Below the pieces are notes generated by a model, which did not search any database, was not told the origin of the DNA, and saw nothing but the letters and a program-made list of their open reading frames with translations. Source: Pseudomonas sp. Bc-h (GTDB lineage: Bacteria; Pseudomonadota; Gammaproteobacteria; Pseudomonadales; Pseudomonadaceae). From it: a stretch of 64,000 bases of DNA. Both the position numbers and the translations under genes were made by a program. Shown here piece by piece: positions 36,448 to 45,943 of this stretch; position 1 is the stretch's first letter; each line of letters begins with the position of its first letter. The stretch covers positions 207,387 to 271,386 of the forward strand of contig NZ_MUIN01000006.1 of NCBI RefSeq assembly GCF_002080045.1, read 5' to 3'.

Positions 36448-37075
36448 ACAGCGCAGCGTCATTCGCCAGGCCAAGTTTGCGCATGGCGCTGACTTTTTGG
36501 GCGCTGACCGTCTGCTTGCTGCGATTGAGTTGTGCCGCGATGGCGCCGACCGAAATTCCCGTGGCGAACAGGCGGATGACTTCCAGCTCGCGCGGTGAGA
36601 GGTCCTGCAGGGCGACCAGTGTGTCCGAGCCATAATCGGCTGCTTCTCGCAGGCTTTGTTGCACCGAGTCGGCAATGAACGGTTTGCCGCGACTGACGCT
36701 GTCGATGGCCGCGGGCAATTCGTTGGCCATGCTGGCTTTGCTCAGCAAACCCTGAATGTCCAGCGCCAGCATCGAGCGAAACAGCCCGGCGTTGTTGAGC
36801 ATGGTCACGACAATGATCGGCAACGTCGGATGCTCCCGACGAATACGCTCCAGCAGGCGCAGCCCGTCGTTCTGATCTTCCACCGGCATCATGAAATCCG
36901 TGATCAGCAGATCGCACGGGTGCTCTCGCAGTTTTTCCAGCAGTTCGTCCGGGGCCCTCGCCTCGGCAATCACCTGCGCGCGATGGCCTTGCTCGATTAC
37001 AACTTTCAGGCCGATGAGGAAAATCGGATGGTCATCGGCCAGGATCACGCGCATCGGCTTGTTGTCGGCTGGCAT
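36416..37075 (-). CDS. rocA1: NarL/LuxR-family response regulator RocA1
   Basis: A 219-residue response regulator: receiver with Asp60 (LLITDFMMP), acidic pocket ADD near residue 13, and a C-terminal LuxR helix-turn-helix (about 152-212: LSPRELEVIRLFATGISVG, LNRSKQTVSAQKVSAMRKLG). BvgA/EvgA-like, as expected for the partner of a BvgS-type kinase. Transcribed towards rocR, with overlapping 3' ends. A GGACGCGTCC palindrome lies about 26 bases upstream of the start. Confidence 0.93.
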   Translation of the reverse strand: MPADNKPMRVILADDHPIFLIGLKVVIEQGHRAQVIAEARAPDELLEKLREHPCDLLITDFMMPVEDQNDGLRLLERIRREHPTLPIIVVTMLNNAGLFRSMLALDIQGLLSKASMANELPAAIDSVSRGKPFIADSVQQSLREAADYGSDTLVALQDLSPRELEVIRLFATGISVGAIAAQLNRSKQTVSAQKVSAMRKLGLANDAALFIYLQEHGLV

Positions 37076-37100
37076 TTCGCCGCTCCTTCAAATGAGTTTC

Positions 37101-37110
37101 GGACGCGTCC
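37101..37110. promoter_or_regulatory. Palindrome upstream of rocA1
   Basis: GGACGCGTCC, a perfect 10-base palindrome followed by TAA, 26 bases before the rocA1 start. It matches the core of the rocR-upstream palindrome at 35101-35114. Confidence 0.5.
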
Positions 37111-37173
37111 TAAATACCTTGATACGGCGCTGGCCCAGACTCACGGCCAATCGTCTTGAAACTGGAGTCAGCG

Positions 37174-37362
37174 ATGCAGACTTGCAAGGAACACAGAGGT
37201 TGTCGGGAACAACACGGCGCTTCTACAGCGCTGAGTACCGCTAATGTGGCGCGGATCACGCCTTGCCGCTATTCGGTTCGTCAGGCCATTGATCTCTACC
37301 GAGAGATCCAGAGCGACGAGGAAACCGACTCGTACGCTGCGATTGTAACGGCCCTCGGATAA
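37174..37362 (+). CDS. Small hypothetical protein
   Basis: A 62-residue frame with a good ribosome site (CTGGAGTCAGCG before ATG 37174). Not recognised. The N-terminal half has three cysteines and polar residues; the C-terminal half (YSVRQAIDLYREIQSDEETD) looks like an amphipathic helix. Divergent from rocA1. It may be real, given the ribosome site and spacing, but no family support is available. Confidence 0.45.
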   Translation: MQTCKEHRGCREQHGASTALSTANVARITPCRYSVRQAIDLYREIQSDEETDSYAAIVTALG

Positions 37363-37551
37363 GGCGAAAGCTCAACTGCGGCGCTTAATAGTGGAGAATT
37401 CTATCTGTCACATTCAGCAGGCATGCTCCAGTGATCAGGCTGCGGCAACCACCCGGCTACGGTAAACGCTTGAAGTGAAAAAGAACTTTCCGCTTCTGCC
37501 GGTGGTCATTGATAAGCACCTTTGCATTCAAACTGTTGAGTGGTGATCCAG

Positions 37552-37842
37552 ATGGAAAATATCAGCTTTCTGCTAAGCGAAGCACTGGCACCTTATCAGG
37601 CAAGCCTGGGGGCTGCCGGTGTTAATGGTGAGCGTCTGGTGACGCTGAGAAATGCAGCCGGTGCGATCGTGATCGAACGTGTCTATTCCGCTGCCCAGTT
37701 GTGCGACAAACGCCAGCTGACCGACGTCGTCGACGGCCTTCATCGTGACCTGATGGTCGCTGAAGGTCGCATCGAGCCTTGCGTCATCGCGGCAATGCGT
37801 AATGCGTCACAAGTCGATACCGTCGGTCGGGCATTTGTCTGA
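37552..37842 (+). CDS. DUF3509 family protein
   Basis: A 96-residue protein resembling the Pseudomonas DUF3509 family (MENISFLLSEALAPYQASL, LVTLRNAAGAIVIERV). Function unknown. A GTG four codons upstream is possible. A strong terminator follows about 115 bases downstream. The space 37363-37551 has no other gene. Confidence 0.75.
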   Translation: MENISFLLSEALAPYQASLGAAGVNGERLVTLRNAAGAIVIERVYSAAQLCDKRQLTDVVDGLHRDLMVAEGRIEPCVIAAMRNASQVDTVGRAFV

Positions 37843-37955
37843 GCCCTGGGGAACCTTATCGGTTGAGTAGGCTCCTATCCATTACGGCAGGTGCAGGCAT
37901 TGTGCTCCGGTGTTTTTGTTGCCTGCCGTACGGGTCCAAGAAGGACCACGGTTGA

Positions 37956-37993
37956 CCCCGAGTAGTCTCCCCGCTACTCGGGGTTTCTTTTTG
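37956..37993 (+). terminator. Rho-independent terminator
   Basis: Stem ACCCCGAGTAG/CTACTCGGGGT with loop TCTCCCCG (in part) followed by TTCTTTTT. It lies between the convergent DUF3509 and binding-protein genes; the T run points to plus-strand use. Confidence 0.92.
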
Positions 37994-38003
37994 CCTGTCG
38001 CTT

Positions 38004-38897
38004 TCAGTTTTCCGGCTCATCGAAAAACGTCTGCGCGTCTCGCAGGTATTCTTCTTTCTTGACCATCCACTGCGCATAGAAGCCAATCAGTTTGGTGGTG
38101 CGCAGCACGCGCATTTCCCGGTTGATGATTTCCATGGCTGCGCGTCCCTTGTCGTTCTTCGAGCAGCCGATGTGGGCGAATTGATATTTCGGCGCATCCT
38201 TGACCGCAAAGAATTCAAGTTCTGCCAGCGGGATGCCTTGCTGTTGCGCGTGATAGCGCGCTTCGGGCCAGTAACTGATGATGGCCTGGAAACGATCCAT
38301 GCGTTCCATCTGCAACATGCTGCCCACGGCGGCGTTGCCGTAATGCAGGATCAGGCTGTCCTGCTGGACGGCCCCGCGGATGATTTTGTCGATCACCGGC
38401 CCATAACTGCGCTCGGCGACGATGCCGACCTTTACGGTGTTACTGGCTAGCAGGGCCGCCAGATCCAGATGACCATCTGCAGTCAGAAACGGTGCGAACT
38501 GCTCATGGTTGCTGCGCTCGATGGTGATGCCATTGCCCGGTGTCGCGTAAGTGGGAATGGAAAACAGGATGGTCTTGTCCCGTTCCGGGGTCCACAGCAG
38601 TGTCGGATCGCAGGCGAATACGTCGGGGTCTTGCAGCATTTGTGTGCCGCGAGCGCGGTTGACGTGCATGATCTGGTGATTGTATTCGGGCATCCGCGCG
38701 ATCAGTTCAGGCATCAGCTTGTCGATGGCACCCTGGCCGGTTTGCGGGCCTGTGAAGATCGTCAGTGGCGGAAAATCACGCAAGACCCAGGTCAGGGTTT
38801 CCTTGGCTTGCGCAGTGCCGGGGGCCGCGCTGAATATCGATGTGACAAGCAGCACAAAAAGCCCGGCCTTGCCGGAAAGCGGGTAACGATTGACCAT
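38004..38897 (-). CDS. Periplasmic solute-binding-like protein (TIGR02285 type)
   Basis: About 297 residues. The ATG at 38897 gives a signal peptide (GLFVLLVTSIFSAAPGTAQA); the frame extends 33 codons further without a ribosome site. The body resembles the SBP_bac_3-type TIGR02285 proteins (LTWVLRDFPPLTIFTG near the start, then IGCSKNDKGRAAMEIINREM). No transporter genes adjoin, so it may sense or bind a ligand on its own. Function not known. Confidence 0.75.
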   Translation of the reverse strand: MVNRYPLSGKAGLFVLLVTSIFSAAPGTAQAKETLTWVLRDFPPLTIFTGPQTGQGAIDKLMPELIARMPEYNHQIMHVNRARGTQMLQDPDVFACDPTLLWTPERDKTILFSIPTYATPGNGITIERSNHEQFAPFLTADGHLDLAALLASNTVKVGIVAERSYGPVIDKIIRGAVQQDSLILHYGNAAVGSMLQMERMDRFQAIISYWPEARYHAQQQGIPLAELEFFAVKDAPKYQFAHIGCSKNDKGRAAMEIINREMRVLRTTKLIGFYAQWMVKKEEYLRDAQTFFDEPEN

Positions 38898-39193
38898 CCG
38901 TCGATGTAAATCCCGAAAAAACTGACTGGGGCGCAAGCCCGCACAACCACGACCACTGTGGCCTGAATTCGCAACGGGCCGCTCTGTGTACTTCATGCTA
39001 GAGGGTCTCGCAGTAACATATCGGCGTTGTGGATCATTTGTTTAACACTCGTTACCCACGGATGAGTAAAGCACCGGGGCGAAAGTCCGGCGTATTCATT
39101 TTCATGGGTCGGCCGATCAATCATCGGCTTCGGTCGTTCAAAGGTCCGGCTTCGGTTAGACTTGGCGCCTTTCCTGTCTTTAGAAGCCCGTTC

Positions 39194-39736
39194 ATGGCCC
39201 AGCCGTCCACGACCTACAAATTCGAACTGAACCTCACCGACCTCGATCGCGGGGTTTACGAAAACGTCAAACAAACCATCGCCCGTCATCCTTCGGAGAC
39301 CGAAGAGCGCATGACCGTGCGTCTGCTGGCCTACGCGTTCTGGTACAGCGAGCAGTTGTCGTTCGGCCGTGGCCTGTCCGATGTGGACGAGCCGGCCCTG
39401 TGGGAAAAGAGTCTGGATGATCGGGTGCTGCACTGGATCGAGGTCGGCCAGCCGGACGCTGACCGTCTGACCTGGTGCTCGCGTCGCACCGAGCGCACCA
39501 GTCTGCTGGCTTACGGCAGCCTGCGTGTGTGGGAGGGCAAGGTCGTGCCGGCGATCAAGAACCTGAAGAATGTGAACATTGCCGCCGTGCCTCAGGAAGT
39601 ACTGGAGACGCTGGCCAAGGACATGCCACGGGTGATCAAGTGGGACGTGATGATCAGCGAAGGCACGATCTTCATCACCGACGATCGCGGCCAGCACGAA
39701 GTGCAATTGCAGTGGCTGGCAGGCGAGCGCGGCTGA
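39194..39736 (+). CDS. yaeQ: YaeQ family protein
   Basis: A 180-residue YaeQ protein with a PD-(D/E)XK-like fold and typical segments YKFELNLTDLDRGVYE, LLAYAFWYSEQLSFGRGLSD and TIFITDDRG. Earlier links to haemolysin control are weak. ATG 39194 fits the family start (MAQPSTTYKFEL); the longer frame is upstream sequence. Confidence 0.93.
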   Translation: MAQPSTTYKFELNLTDLDRGVYENVKQTIARHPSETEERMTVRLLAYAFWYSEQLSFGRGLSDVDEPALWEKSLDDRVLHWIEVGQPDADRLTWCSRRTERTSLLAYGSLRVWEGKVVPAIKNLKNVNIAAVPQEVLETLAKDMPRVIKWDVMISEGTIFITDDRGQHEVQLQWLAGERG

Positions 39737-39800
39737 TCGCCGGGTTCTTTCCTTCCGACACCTTTACCTGCTCCAACCGAAGAACATCAGCGGAACCCGC

Positions 39801-41516
39801 ATGCGCATCGAACCACGCCAGTTGCCCGACACCCTGCCTTTTCTCGGCGATCTGCCGCCCTTGCTGACCCGTTTGTACGCCGCTCGCGGTGTGGTGTCGC
39901 AAGATGAGCTGGACAAGGGGCTGGCGCGGTTGATTCCCTATCAACAACTCAAGGGTATCGACGCGGCGGTGGACCTGCTGGTGACGGCTTTGCAGCAACG
40001 CCAGCGCATCCTGATCGTTGGCGATTTCGATGCCGACGGTGCGACGGCCAGTACAGTCGGCGTGCTCGGTTTGCGTCTTCTGGGTGCCGCCCACGTCGAT
40101 TATCTGGTGCCGAACCGGTTCGAGTACGGCTACGGCCTGACCCCGGAAATCGTCCAGGTCGCCCTTGAGCGTCAGCCTGAGCTGTTGATGACCGTGGATA
40201 ACGGCATTTCCAGCGTAGAGGGCGTCGCCGCTGCCAAGGCCGCTGGCTTGCAGGTGCTGGTCACCGACCACCATTTGCCCGGCCACGAGTTGCCCGCCGC
40301 CGACGCTATCGTCAATCCCAATCAGCCTGGCTGTACGTTCCCGAGCAAGGCATTGGCCGGAGTGGGCGTGATGTTCTACGTCCTGATGGCCCTGCGCGCG
40401 CGTTTGCGTGACATCGGCTGGTTCGAGGCCAATGGCCGTGCCCAGCCGAACCTCGGCGAGTTGCTCGATCTGGTGGCCTTGGGCAGCGTGGCAGACGTCG
40501 TGCCGCTGGACGCCAACAACCGCATCCTCGTGCACCAGGGCCTGATGCGTATCCGGGCCGGTCGTGCGCGGCCGGGCCTGCGGGCGATTCTGGAAGTCGC
40601 ACGTCGTGAACCTTCGCGCATCACCTCCACCGATCTGGGTTTCATCCTGGGTCCTCGCCTGAACGCGGCGGGTCGTCTGGACGACATGAGCCTGGGTATC
40701 GAATGCCTGCTCTGCGACGACGAAACGCTGGCGCGGGAAATGGCCGTGCAGCTTGATGAGCTCAATCAGGACCGCAAATCCATCGAGCAGGGGATGCAGC
40801 GTGAAGCACTCGCCCAGCTCAAGGATTTGCCGGTTGAATCGATGCCGTTCGGCCTTTGCTTGTTCGAAGCCGAATGGCACCAGGGGGTAATCGGCATCCT
40901 CGCTTCACGGCTGAAAGAACGCTATCACCGCCCGACCATCGCCTTTGCCAGTGCGGGAGAAGGTGTGTTGAAAGGCTCGGCGCGTTCCGTTCCGGGTTTT
41001 CACATTCGCGATGCGCTGGATGCCGTGGCAGCCAGGCATCCTGAGTTGATCAGCAAGTTCGGCGGCCACGCCATGGCGGCGGGGCTTTCGTTGCCGCAAG
41101 CGAATTTCCCCGCGTTCGCCGAAGCCTTCGATGACGAAGTGCGCCGGCAGCTCAAGGAAGAGGATTTGACCGGTCGTCTGCTGTCGGACGGCACGCTGGC
41201 GGTCGAGGAGTTTCACCTGGAGCTGGCACGCGCGCTGCGCAACGCCGGGCCCTGGGGCCAGCATTTTCCGGAGCCACTGTTTCATGGCGTGTTCCAGTTG
41301 GTGGAGCAGCGTATCGTCGGCGAGCGGCATCTGAAGATGGTGCTCAAGACCGAATGCGGCACCGTCAAGCTCGATGGCATCGCGTTCAGCATCGATCGCG
41401 ACGTCTGGCCCAATCCGGGCATTCGCTGGGTCGAGCTGGCGTACAAGCTGGATCTGAACGAGTTTCGTGGCAATGAAACCGTGCAGTTGATGGTGGCGCA
41501 TATTTCACCGCGCTGA
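39801..41516 (+). CDS. recJ: Single-stranded-DNA exonuclease RecJ
   Basis: A 571-residue 5'-3' exonuclease for recombination and mismatch repair. DHH-family motifs are present: VGDFDADGATAS, TVDNGISS and VTDHHLPGHELP in the DHH core, and KFGGHAMAAGLSLP in the DHHA1 part. Typical length. It lies 64 bases after yaeQ. Confidence 0.97.
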   Translation: MRIEPRQLPDTLPFLGDLPPLLTRLYAARGVVSQDELDKGLARLIPYQQLKGIDAAVDLLVTALQQRQRILIVGDFDADGATASTVGVLGLRLLGAAHVDYLVPNRFEYGYGLTPEIVQVALERQPELLMTVDNGISSVEGVAAAKAAGLQVLVTDHHLPGHELPAADAIVNPNQPGCTFPSKALAGVGVMFYVLMALRARLRDIGWFEANGRAQPNLGELLDLVALGSVADVVPLDANNRILVHQGLMRIRAGRARPGLRAILEVARREPSRITSTDLGFILGPRLNAAGRLDDMSLGIECLLCDDETLAREMAVQLDELNQDRKSIEQGMQREALAQLKDLPVESMPFGLCLFEAEWHQGVIGILASRLKERYHRPTIAFASAGEGVLKGSARSVPGFHIRDALDAVAARHPELISKFGGHAMAAGLSLPQANFPAFAEAFDDEVRRQLKEEDLTGRLLSDGTLAVEEFHLELARALRNAGPWGQHFPEPLFHGVFQLVEQRIVGERHLKMVLKTECGTVKLDGIAFSIDRDVWPNPGIRWVELAYKLDLNEFRGNETVQLMVAHISPR

Positions 41517-41618
41517 CCGGCCCGATGCATGGCAGCAGGAACTGTCACTTCTCATGGGTTGTCGACTAGGCTCAAGGTTCAGAACAAAGGAACCTTCACG
41601 TCGACTTCAGAGGTGACC

Positions 41619-42725
41619 ATGAGCCTGCTGCTTGAACCTTACACCCTTCGCCAATTGACCTTTCTCAACCGCATCGCGGTATCCCCGATGTGTCAGTACT
41701 GCTGCGTCGACGGTCTGGCCAATGACTGGCATCTGGTCCACCTGGGCAGCCGGGCCGTGGGCGGTGCCGGGCTGATTTTCACCGAAGCGGCGGCTGTGAC
41801 TCAGGACGGCCGCATCACCCCGGAAGACCTCGGCATCTGGAACGACGAGCAGATCGAGCCGCTGCAACGCATTACCCGATTCATCACCGCTCAGGGTGCG
41901 ATAGCCGGGATTCAACTGGCCCACGCCGGTCGCAAGGCCAGCACCTGGCGCCCATGGCTGGGCAAGCACGGCAGCATCAAGCCGGACGACGGCGGCTGGA
42001 TTCCGTGGGGCCCTTCGAAGATCGCCTTTGACCCGCAGCACACGCCGCCGACACCGCTGGAAGAAGCTCAGATTCAGAAGGTCATCCAGGCCTTCGTCGA
42101 TGCGGCCAAACGCGCGCTGACGGCGGGTTTCAAGGTAGTGGAAATCCACGCCGCCCATGGTTATCTGCTGCATCAGTTTCTGTCGCCACTGAGCAACCAG
42201 CGCCGTGACCAATACGGCGGCTCGTTCGAAAACCGCATTCGTCTGACACTTGAGGTGACCGAGGCTGTGCGCGCTGTGTGGCCTGAAGAGCTGCCGCTGT
42301 TCGTGCGCGTTTCGGCGACTGACTGGGTGGAAGATGGCTGGAATCCTGATGAAACGGTCGAGCTGGCCAAACGCTTGAAGGCACTGGGTGTGGACCTGAT
42401 CGATGTGTCGTCCGGCGGGACTGCGGCCAATGCCGAAATTCCGGTCGGGCCGGGTTATCAGACTGAGTTCGCCGGCCGCGTGCGTAGTGAGTCCGGAATC
42501 GCCACCGGGACGGTGGGCATGATCACCGAGCCGTTCCAGGCCGACACCATTCTGCGCACCGGTCAGGCCGACCTTATCTTGCTGGCGCGCGAGCTGCTGC
42601 GTGATCCGTACTGGCCACTGCACGCCGATGATGATCTGGGCGGACGCAAGGCGGTATGGCCAGCGCAGTATCAACGGGCAACCCATCGGGATCAGCCGAT
42701 TCATGAGTCGGACTTACGGGATTAA
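41619..42725 (+). CDS. xenA: Old-yellow-enzyme family flavin reductase (XenA type)
   Basis: A 368-residue FMN barrel that reduces activated alkenes and nitro-compounds with NADPH. Of the YqjM/XenA class: Cys25 in SPMCQYCC near the flavin, His177 and His180 in EIHAAHGYLLHQF, FENRIRLTLEV and ARELLRDPYWPLHA at the end. ATG 41619 matches the family start (MSLLLEPYTL). The exact natural substrate is unknown. Confidence 0.93.
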   Translation: MSLLLEPYTLRQLTFLNRIAVSPMCQYCCVDGLANDWHLVHLGSRAVGGAGLIFTEAAAVTQDGRITPEDLGIWNDEQIEPLQRITRFITAQGAIAGIQLAHAGRKASTWRPWLGKHGSIKPDDGGWIPWGPSKIAFDPQHTPPTPLEEAQIQKVIQAFVDAAKRALTAGFKVVEIHAAHGYLLHQFLSPLSNQRRDQYGGSFENRIRLTLEVTEAVRAVWPEELPLFVRVSATDWVEDGWNPDETVELAKRLKALGVDLIDVSSGGTAANAEIPVGPGYQTEFAGRVRSESGIATGTVGMITEPFQADTILRTGQADLILLARELLRDPYWPLHADDDLGGRKAVWPAQYQRATHRDQPIHESDLRD

Positions 42726-42822
42726 GAGCGCTCGTCACGATCGCTGTTTTGCCCCAAGCTTGGGAGGCGGCGTGCTGGCGGATGCGGTGAATCAATCATC
42801 ATTTTGATGACTGATCTGTGCC

Positions 42823-42946
42823 TTCGCGAGCAAGCTTCCTCCCACAGGTTTTGTGCCAGGCATGTTGCGCCGTCGGGGTAAACGCAGCTGCAATCCCACC
42901 GGACGAGATTCTGGCCGAAGGCCGGGGGAGGGAGCTTGCTCGCGAA
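42823..42946. repeat. Inverted repeat, REP type (TTCGCGAGCAAGCTTCCTCCC class)
   Basis: TTCGCGAGCAAGCTTCCTCC faces GGAGGGAGCTTGCTCGCGAA across about 82 bases, in the convergent gap of xenA and the hybrid kinase gene. A likely shared 3'-end structure. Confidence 0.85.
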
Positions 42947-42982
42947 AATGCCAGCGCAGGCAATGCGACATCCTGCGCGAAC

Positions 42983-45406
42983 TCACCCCTCCAACAACCC
43001 CTTGACCCGCTCACTAAGCGCCGGAATCGAAAACGGCTTGGTCAGCACGTGCATGCCCGGGGCCAGCCGGCCATTGCCCAGTGCCGCGTTTTCCGCGTAA
43101 CCGGTGACGAACAGCACCTTGAGATCCGGTCGCAGCGAGCGGGCGGCGTCGGCCAGTTGTCGGCCGTTCATGCCCCCCGGTAGCCCAACATCCGAGACCA
43201 GCAAATCAATGGTTTGCCGCGTCTGCAGAATCTGCAAAGCCACCGCGCCGGTATCGGCTTCCAGCACGCGATAGCCTTGATCGCTCAGCACTTCTGCCAT
43301 CAGCGCACGCACGGACGGTTCGTCATCGACGACCAGCACCGTCTCGCCTCCGGCCACATGAGCAAGCGGCTCATGTTGGCTCGGCTCGTCGGTCGATGGC
43401 GCGACGGTCTCCGTGAAGGCGGGCAGATAAATGCAAACCTGCGAGCCTCGTCCGGGGGTGGAATGGATGTGTACGCCGCCGCCCGACTGGCGAGCAAACC
43501 CGTAAATCATCGACAGGCCCAGGCCGGTCCCCATGCCGATGGGTTTGGTCGTGAAGAATGGATCGAAGGCACGCTTGACCACCTCGCTGGTCATACCGCT
43601 ACCGTTGTCGCTGACGCACAGCGCCACGTATTGCCCAGCGGGGAGTTCGAGCTCTCGAGCTTCATCCAGCTCGAGATCCCTGTTGCTGCTCTCGATCAAC
43701 AATTGCCCGCCATCGGGCATCGCATCCCGGGCATTGAGGCAGAGATTGAGCAGCGAGTTTTCGAGTTGATGCGGGTCGACCAGCGTCGGCCACAACTCTC
43801 GGGTGGCGATCACATCCATGGCAATCGACGGACCGACCGTGCGGCGGATCAGCTCGGCCATACCTTCAACGAGTCGGTCGACATCGGTGGGCTTTGGATC
43901 GAGGGTTTGCCTGCGTGAAAATGCCAGCAGGCGGTGGGTCAACGCGGCGGCCCTGCGCAGACCTTCGAGCGAGGCGTTGATATAGCGCCCCAGGTCTTCA
44001 GTGCGACCTTTGGCGACACGATTCTTCAGCAATTCGATGTTGCCGCTGACCCCCATCAGCAGATTGTTGAAGTCATGCGCCAGGCCGCCGGTGAGCTGCC
44101 CGACCGCTTCCATTTTCTGCGCCTGACGCAGCGCTTCCTCTGCCGTACGCAGCGCTTCGGAACGCTCCTTTTCAGCGGTCATGTGCTTGCCGAGGGCGAA
44201 GATCACGCCGTTGTCGGATGCGGCTGTCCAGCCGATCCAGCGGTAGCTGCCGTCCTTGTGGCGATAGCGGTTTTCGAACAGCGGGAGCGTGTCGTCGAGG
44301 GCCTGGCCCAGGGCGGCTTCGGTGGCCTTGAGGTCATCGGGATGGGCCAGGTCCATCACATGCTTGCCGATCAGGTCGGCGGGCTGATAGCCCAGCACGG
44401 CTGACCACGCCGGGTTGATCTGCAGAAAGATCCCGTTGAAATCCACCATCGTCAACAAATCGGGAGATATGTCCCAGAGGCAGTTCAGCTCGGCGGTCTT
44501 GGTCGCCAGTTCCTCGGCCTGCTGCTTCTCGCTGGTGATGTCCCGGGCGCTGCAATACATCTTGCCGCCTTCCGGAACCGCGACCCAGGACAGCCAGCGA
44601 TAGCTGCCATCCTTGCGTCGGTAACGGTTTTCCAGGTTCAGGACCGGATGATTTTTTGCCAGCGCAGCCAACGCGTGTTGGCTACGGGAGACGTCATCAG
44701 GGTGAAGCAGGTCGGCAAAGGCAAATCCTGACAGCTCCTCATCCGACCAGCCAAGCGCCAGTCGCCAGGCCGGGTTGGTCGTTTCGAAGTGCAGATCCGC
44801 GCTCATCACCGACAACAGGTCCGGGCTTACCTGCCACGTCAGGCCGCGTTCGTGAGCACGCTCGATCACCTGCCGTTCGAGGTCAGCGATCAGATCCAGC
44901 CGACGCTGTTCGCTGGCCTTCAACGCGCGCTGGTCGAGCACACGTCGCGTGGTCTCGTTGGTCACGCAGAACATGCCCACCACTTCATTGTGCTCATCGA
45001 TCATCGGCGAGAACGTGAATGACCACCAGGTACGCTCGATTTCGCCGTAGCGCGCCATTGTCAGCGGCAGGTCTTCGCACTCGTAGGGGATGCCGCGCAA
45101 TGCGTTCTCGGCGTAGGGCTGGACTTGGTCCCACACGTCCGACCACAGCTCCTGCATGCGCGCGCCCATGGCTTTCTCTATGCGTGGGCCGAGAATCGGG
45201 GCATAGGCATCGTTGTGAAAAAACAGCAGATCCGGGCCCCAGATCAGGTACATCGACTCAGGAGAATTGAGGATCAGGTTCAGATGAATCTTCAGCGCCG
45301 CTGGCCATTGCTCCATTGGCCCCAGCGTCGACGTGCTCCAGTCGATTCCCATGATGGCGCGACCTGCCTCACTGTCACCTGCGGGAAAGCGCGGATATCT
45401 GGTCAA
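42983..45406 (-). CDS. PAS-containing hybrid sensor histidine kinase
   Basis: About 807 residues with no clear membrane segment, so probably cytoplasmic. An N-terminal PAS/GAF-like region (MGIDWSTSTLGPMEQWP...) of the kind seen in bacteriophytochrome-like kinases precedes two further PAS-PAC units (RYRRKDGSYRWLSWV, RYRHKDGSYRWIGWT). Then come HisKA with GGLAHDFNNLL, HATPase (NLCLNARDAM, GTGLGLSMIYGFA) and a C-terminal receiver with LLVSDVGLPGGMNG. TTG 45406 is favoured by GGAG eight bases upstream; the frame runs to TTG 45490. Signal and output partner unknown. Confidence 0.88.
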   Translation of the reverse strand: MTRYPRFPAGDSEAGRAIMGIDWSTSTLGPMEQWPAALKIHLNLILNSPESMYLIWGPDLLFFHNDAYAPILGPRIEKAMGARMQELWSDVWDQVQPYAENALRGIPYECEDLPLTMARYGEIERTWWSFTFSPMIDEHNEVVGMFCVTNETTRRVLDQRALKASEQRRLDLIADLERQVIERAHERGLTWQVSPDLLSVMSADLHFETTNPAWRLALGWSDEELSGFAFADLLHPDDVSRSQHALAALAKNHPVLNLENRYRRKDGSYRWLSWVAVPEGGKMYCSARDITSEKQQAEELATKTAELNCLWDISPDLLTMVDFNGIFLQINPAWSAVLGYQPADLIGKHVMDLAHPDDLKATEAALGQALDDTLPLFENRYRHKDGSYRWIGWTAASDNGVIFALGKHMTAEKERSEALRTAEEALRQAQKMEAVGQLTGGLAHDFNNLLMGVSGNIELLKNRVAKGRTEDLGRYINASLEGLRRAAALTHRLLAFSRRQTLDPKPTDVDRLVEGMAELIRRTVGPSIAMDVIATRELWPTLVDPHQLENSLLNLCLNARDAMPDGGQLLIESSNRDLELDEARELELPAGQYVALCVSDNGSGMTSEVVKRAFDPFFTTKPIGMGTGLGLSMIYGFARQSGGGVHIHSTPGRGSQVCIYLPAFTETVAPSTDEPSQHEPLAHVAGGETVLVVDDEPSVRALMAEVLSDQGYRVLEADTGAVALQILQTRQTIDLLVSDVGLPGGMNGRQLADAARSLRPDLKVLFVTGYAENAALGNGRLAPGMHVLTKPFSIPALSERVKGLLEG

Positions 45407-45526
45407 CGGGACAGCTCCAGTCAGAGGGAAACAGTGTACGGAGCCGGAAAGGAAATCCTCACCCTTAATATCCAAATGAAGGGTTATCAAATCGTCTTGT
45501 AAGATTATGCCAATTCATACGAATAG

Positions 45527-45589
45527 CAAAACCCCTCTGCGATTTCGAAGCCGCGTCAAATGGATTGACCATCGAAATGCGCAGGGGTT
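45527..45589 (-). terminator. Inverted repeat downstream of hicB, terminator-like
   Basis: AACCCCTGCGCATTTCG and CGAAATCGCAGAGGGGTT (minus strand) pair with few mismatches and lead into TTTT. It lies between the hicB stop and the kinase gene and could end hicAB transcription. Confidence 0.5.
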
Positions 45590-45607
45590 GCGTGGTGATA
45601 TCAAATT

Positions 45608-45943
45608 CTAATCAGCTTGTGCGGCATGGCAGATCAGGTCGCTGACCCACTGGTTGATGCTCTTGTGAGCAAGTTCGGCTTTGCAGGCGATTGACGCGTG
45701 CAGGGCAGGCTCCAAGCGCAGGCTCAATTTCCCTGAATAGGTTTTCTGTGGCTCACGACCGAGACGAGAGCAGGTCTGGAGGTAGTCGTCGACAGCCTCC
45801 TCGAATGCTGCACGCAGTTCTTTGACTGATTCACCGTGAAAGCCGATGACATCGCGTATCCCCGCGACATGGCCGACGAAGAGACTGTCTTCGTCGCTGT
45901 AATTGATGCGGGCTGAATAGCCCTTGTAATGCATGATGTTCAT
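45608..45943 (-). CDS. hicB: HicB family antitoxin
   Basis: A 111-residue HicB. The N-terminal partial RNase-H-like domain (HYKGYSARINYSDEDSLFVG, GESVKELRAAFEEAVDDYL) is followed by an Arc-like ribbon-helix-helix (KLSLRLEPALHASIACKAEL, KSINQWV), the DNA-binding form. It would neutralise HicA and repress the operon. The start overlaps the hicA stop by 4 bases. Confidence 0.92.
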   Translation of the reverse strand: MNIMHYKGYSARINYSDEDSLFVGHVAGIRDVIGFHGESVKELRAAFEEAVDDYLQTCSRLGREPQKTYSGKLSLRLEPALHASIACKAELAHKSINQWVSDLICHAAQAD

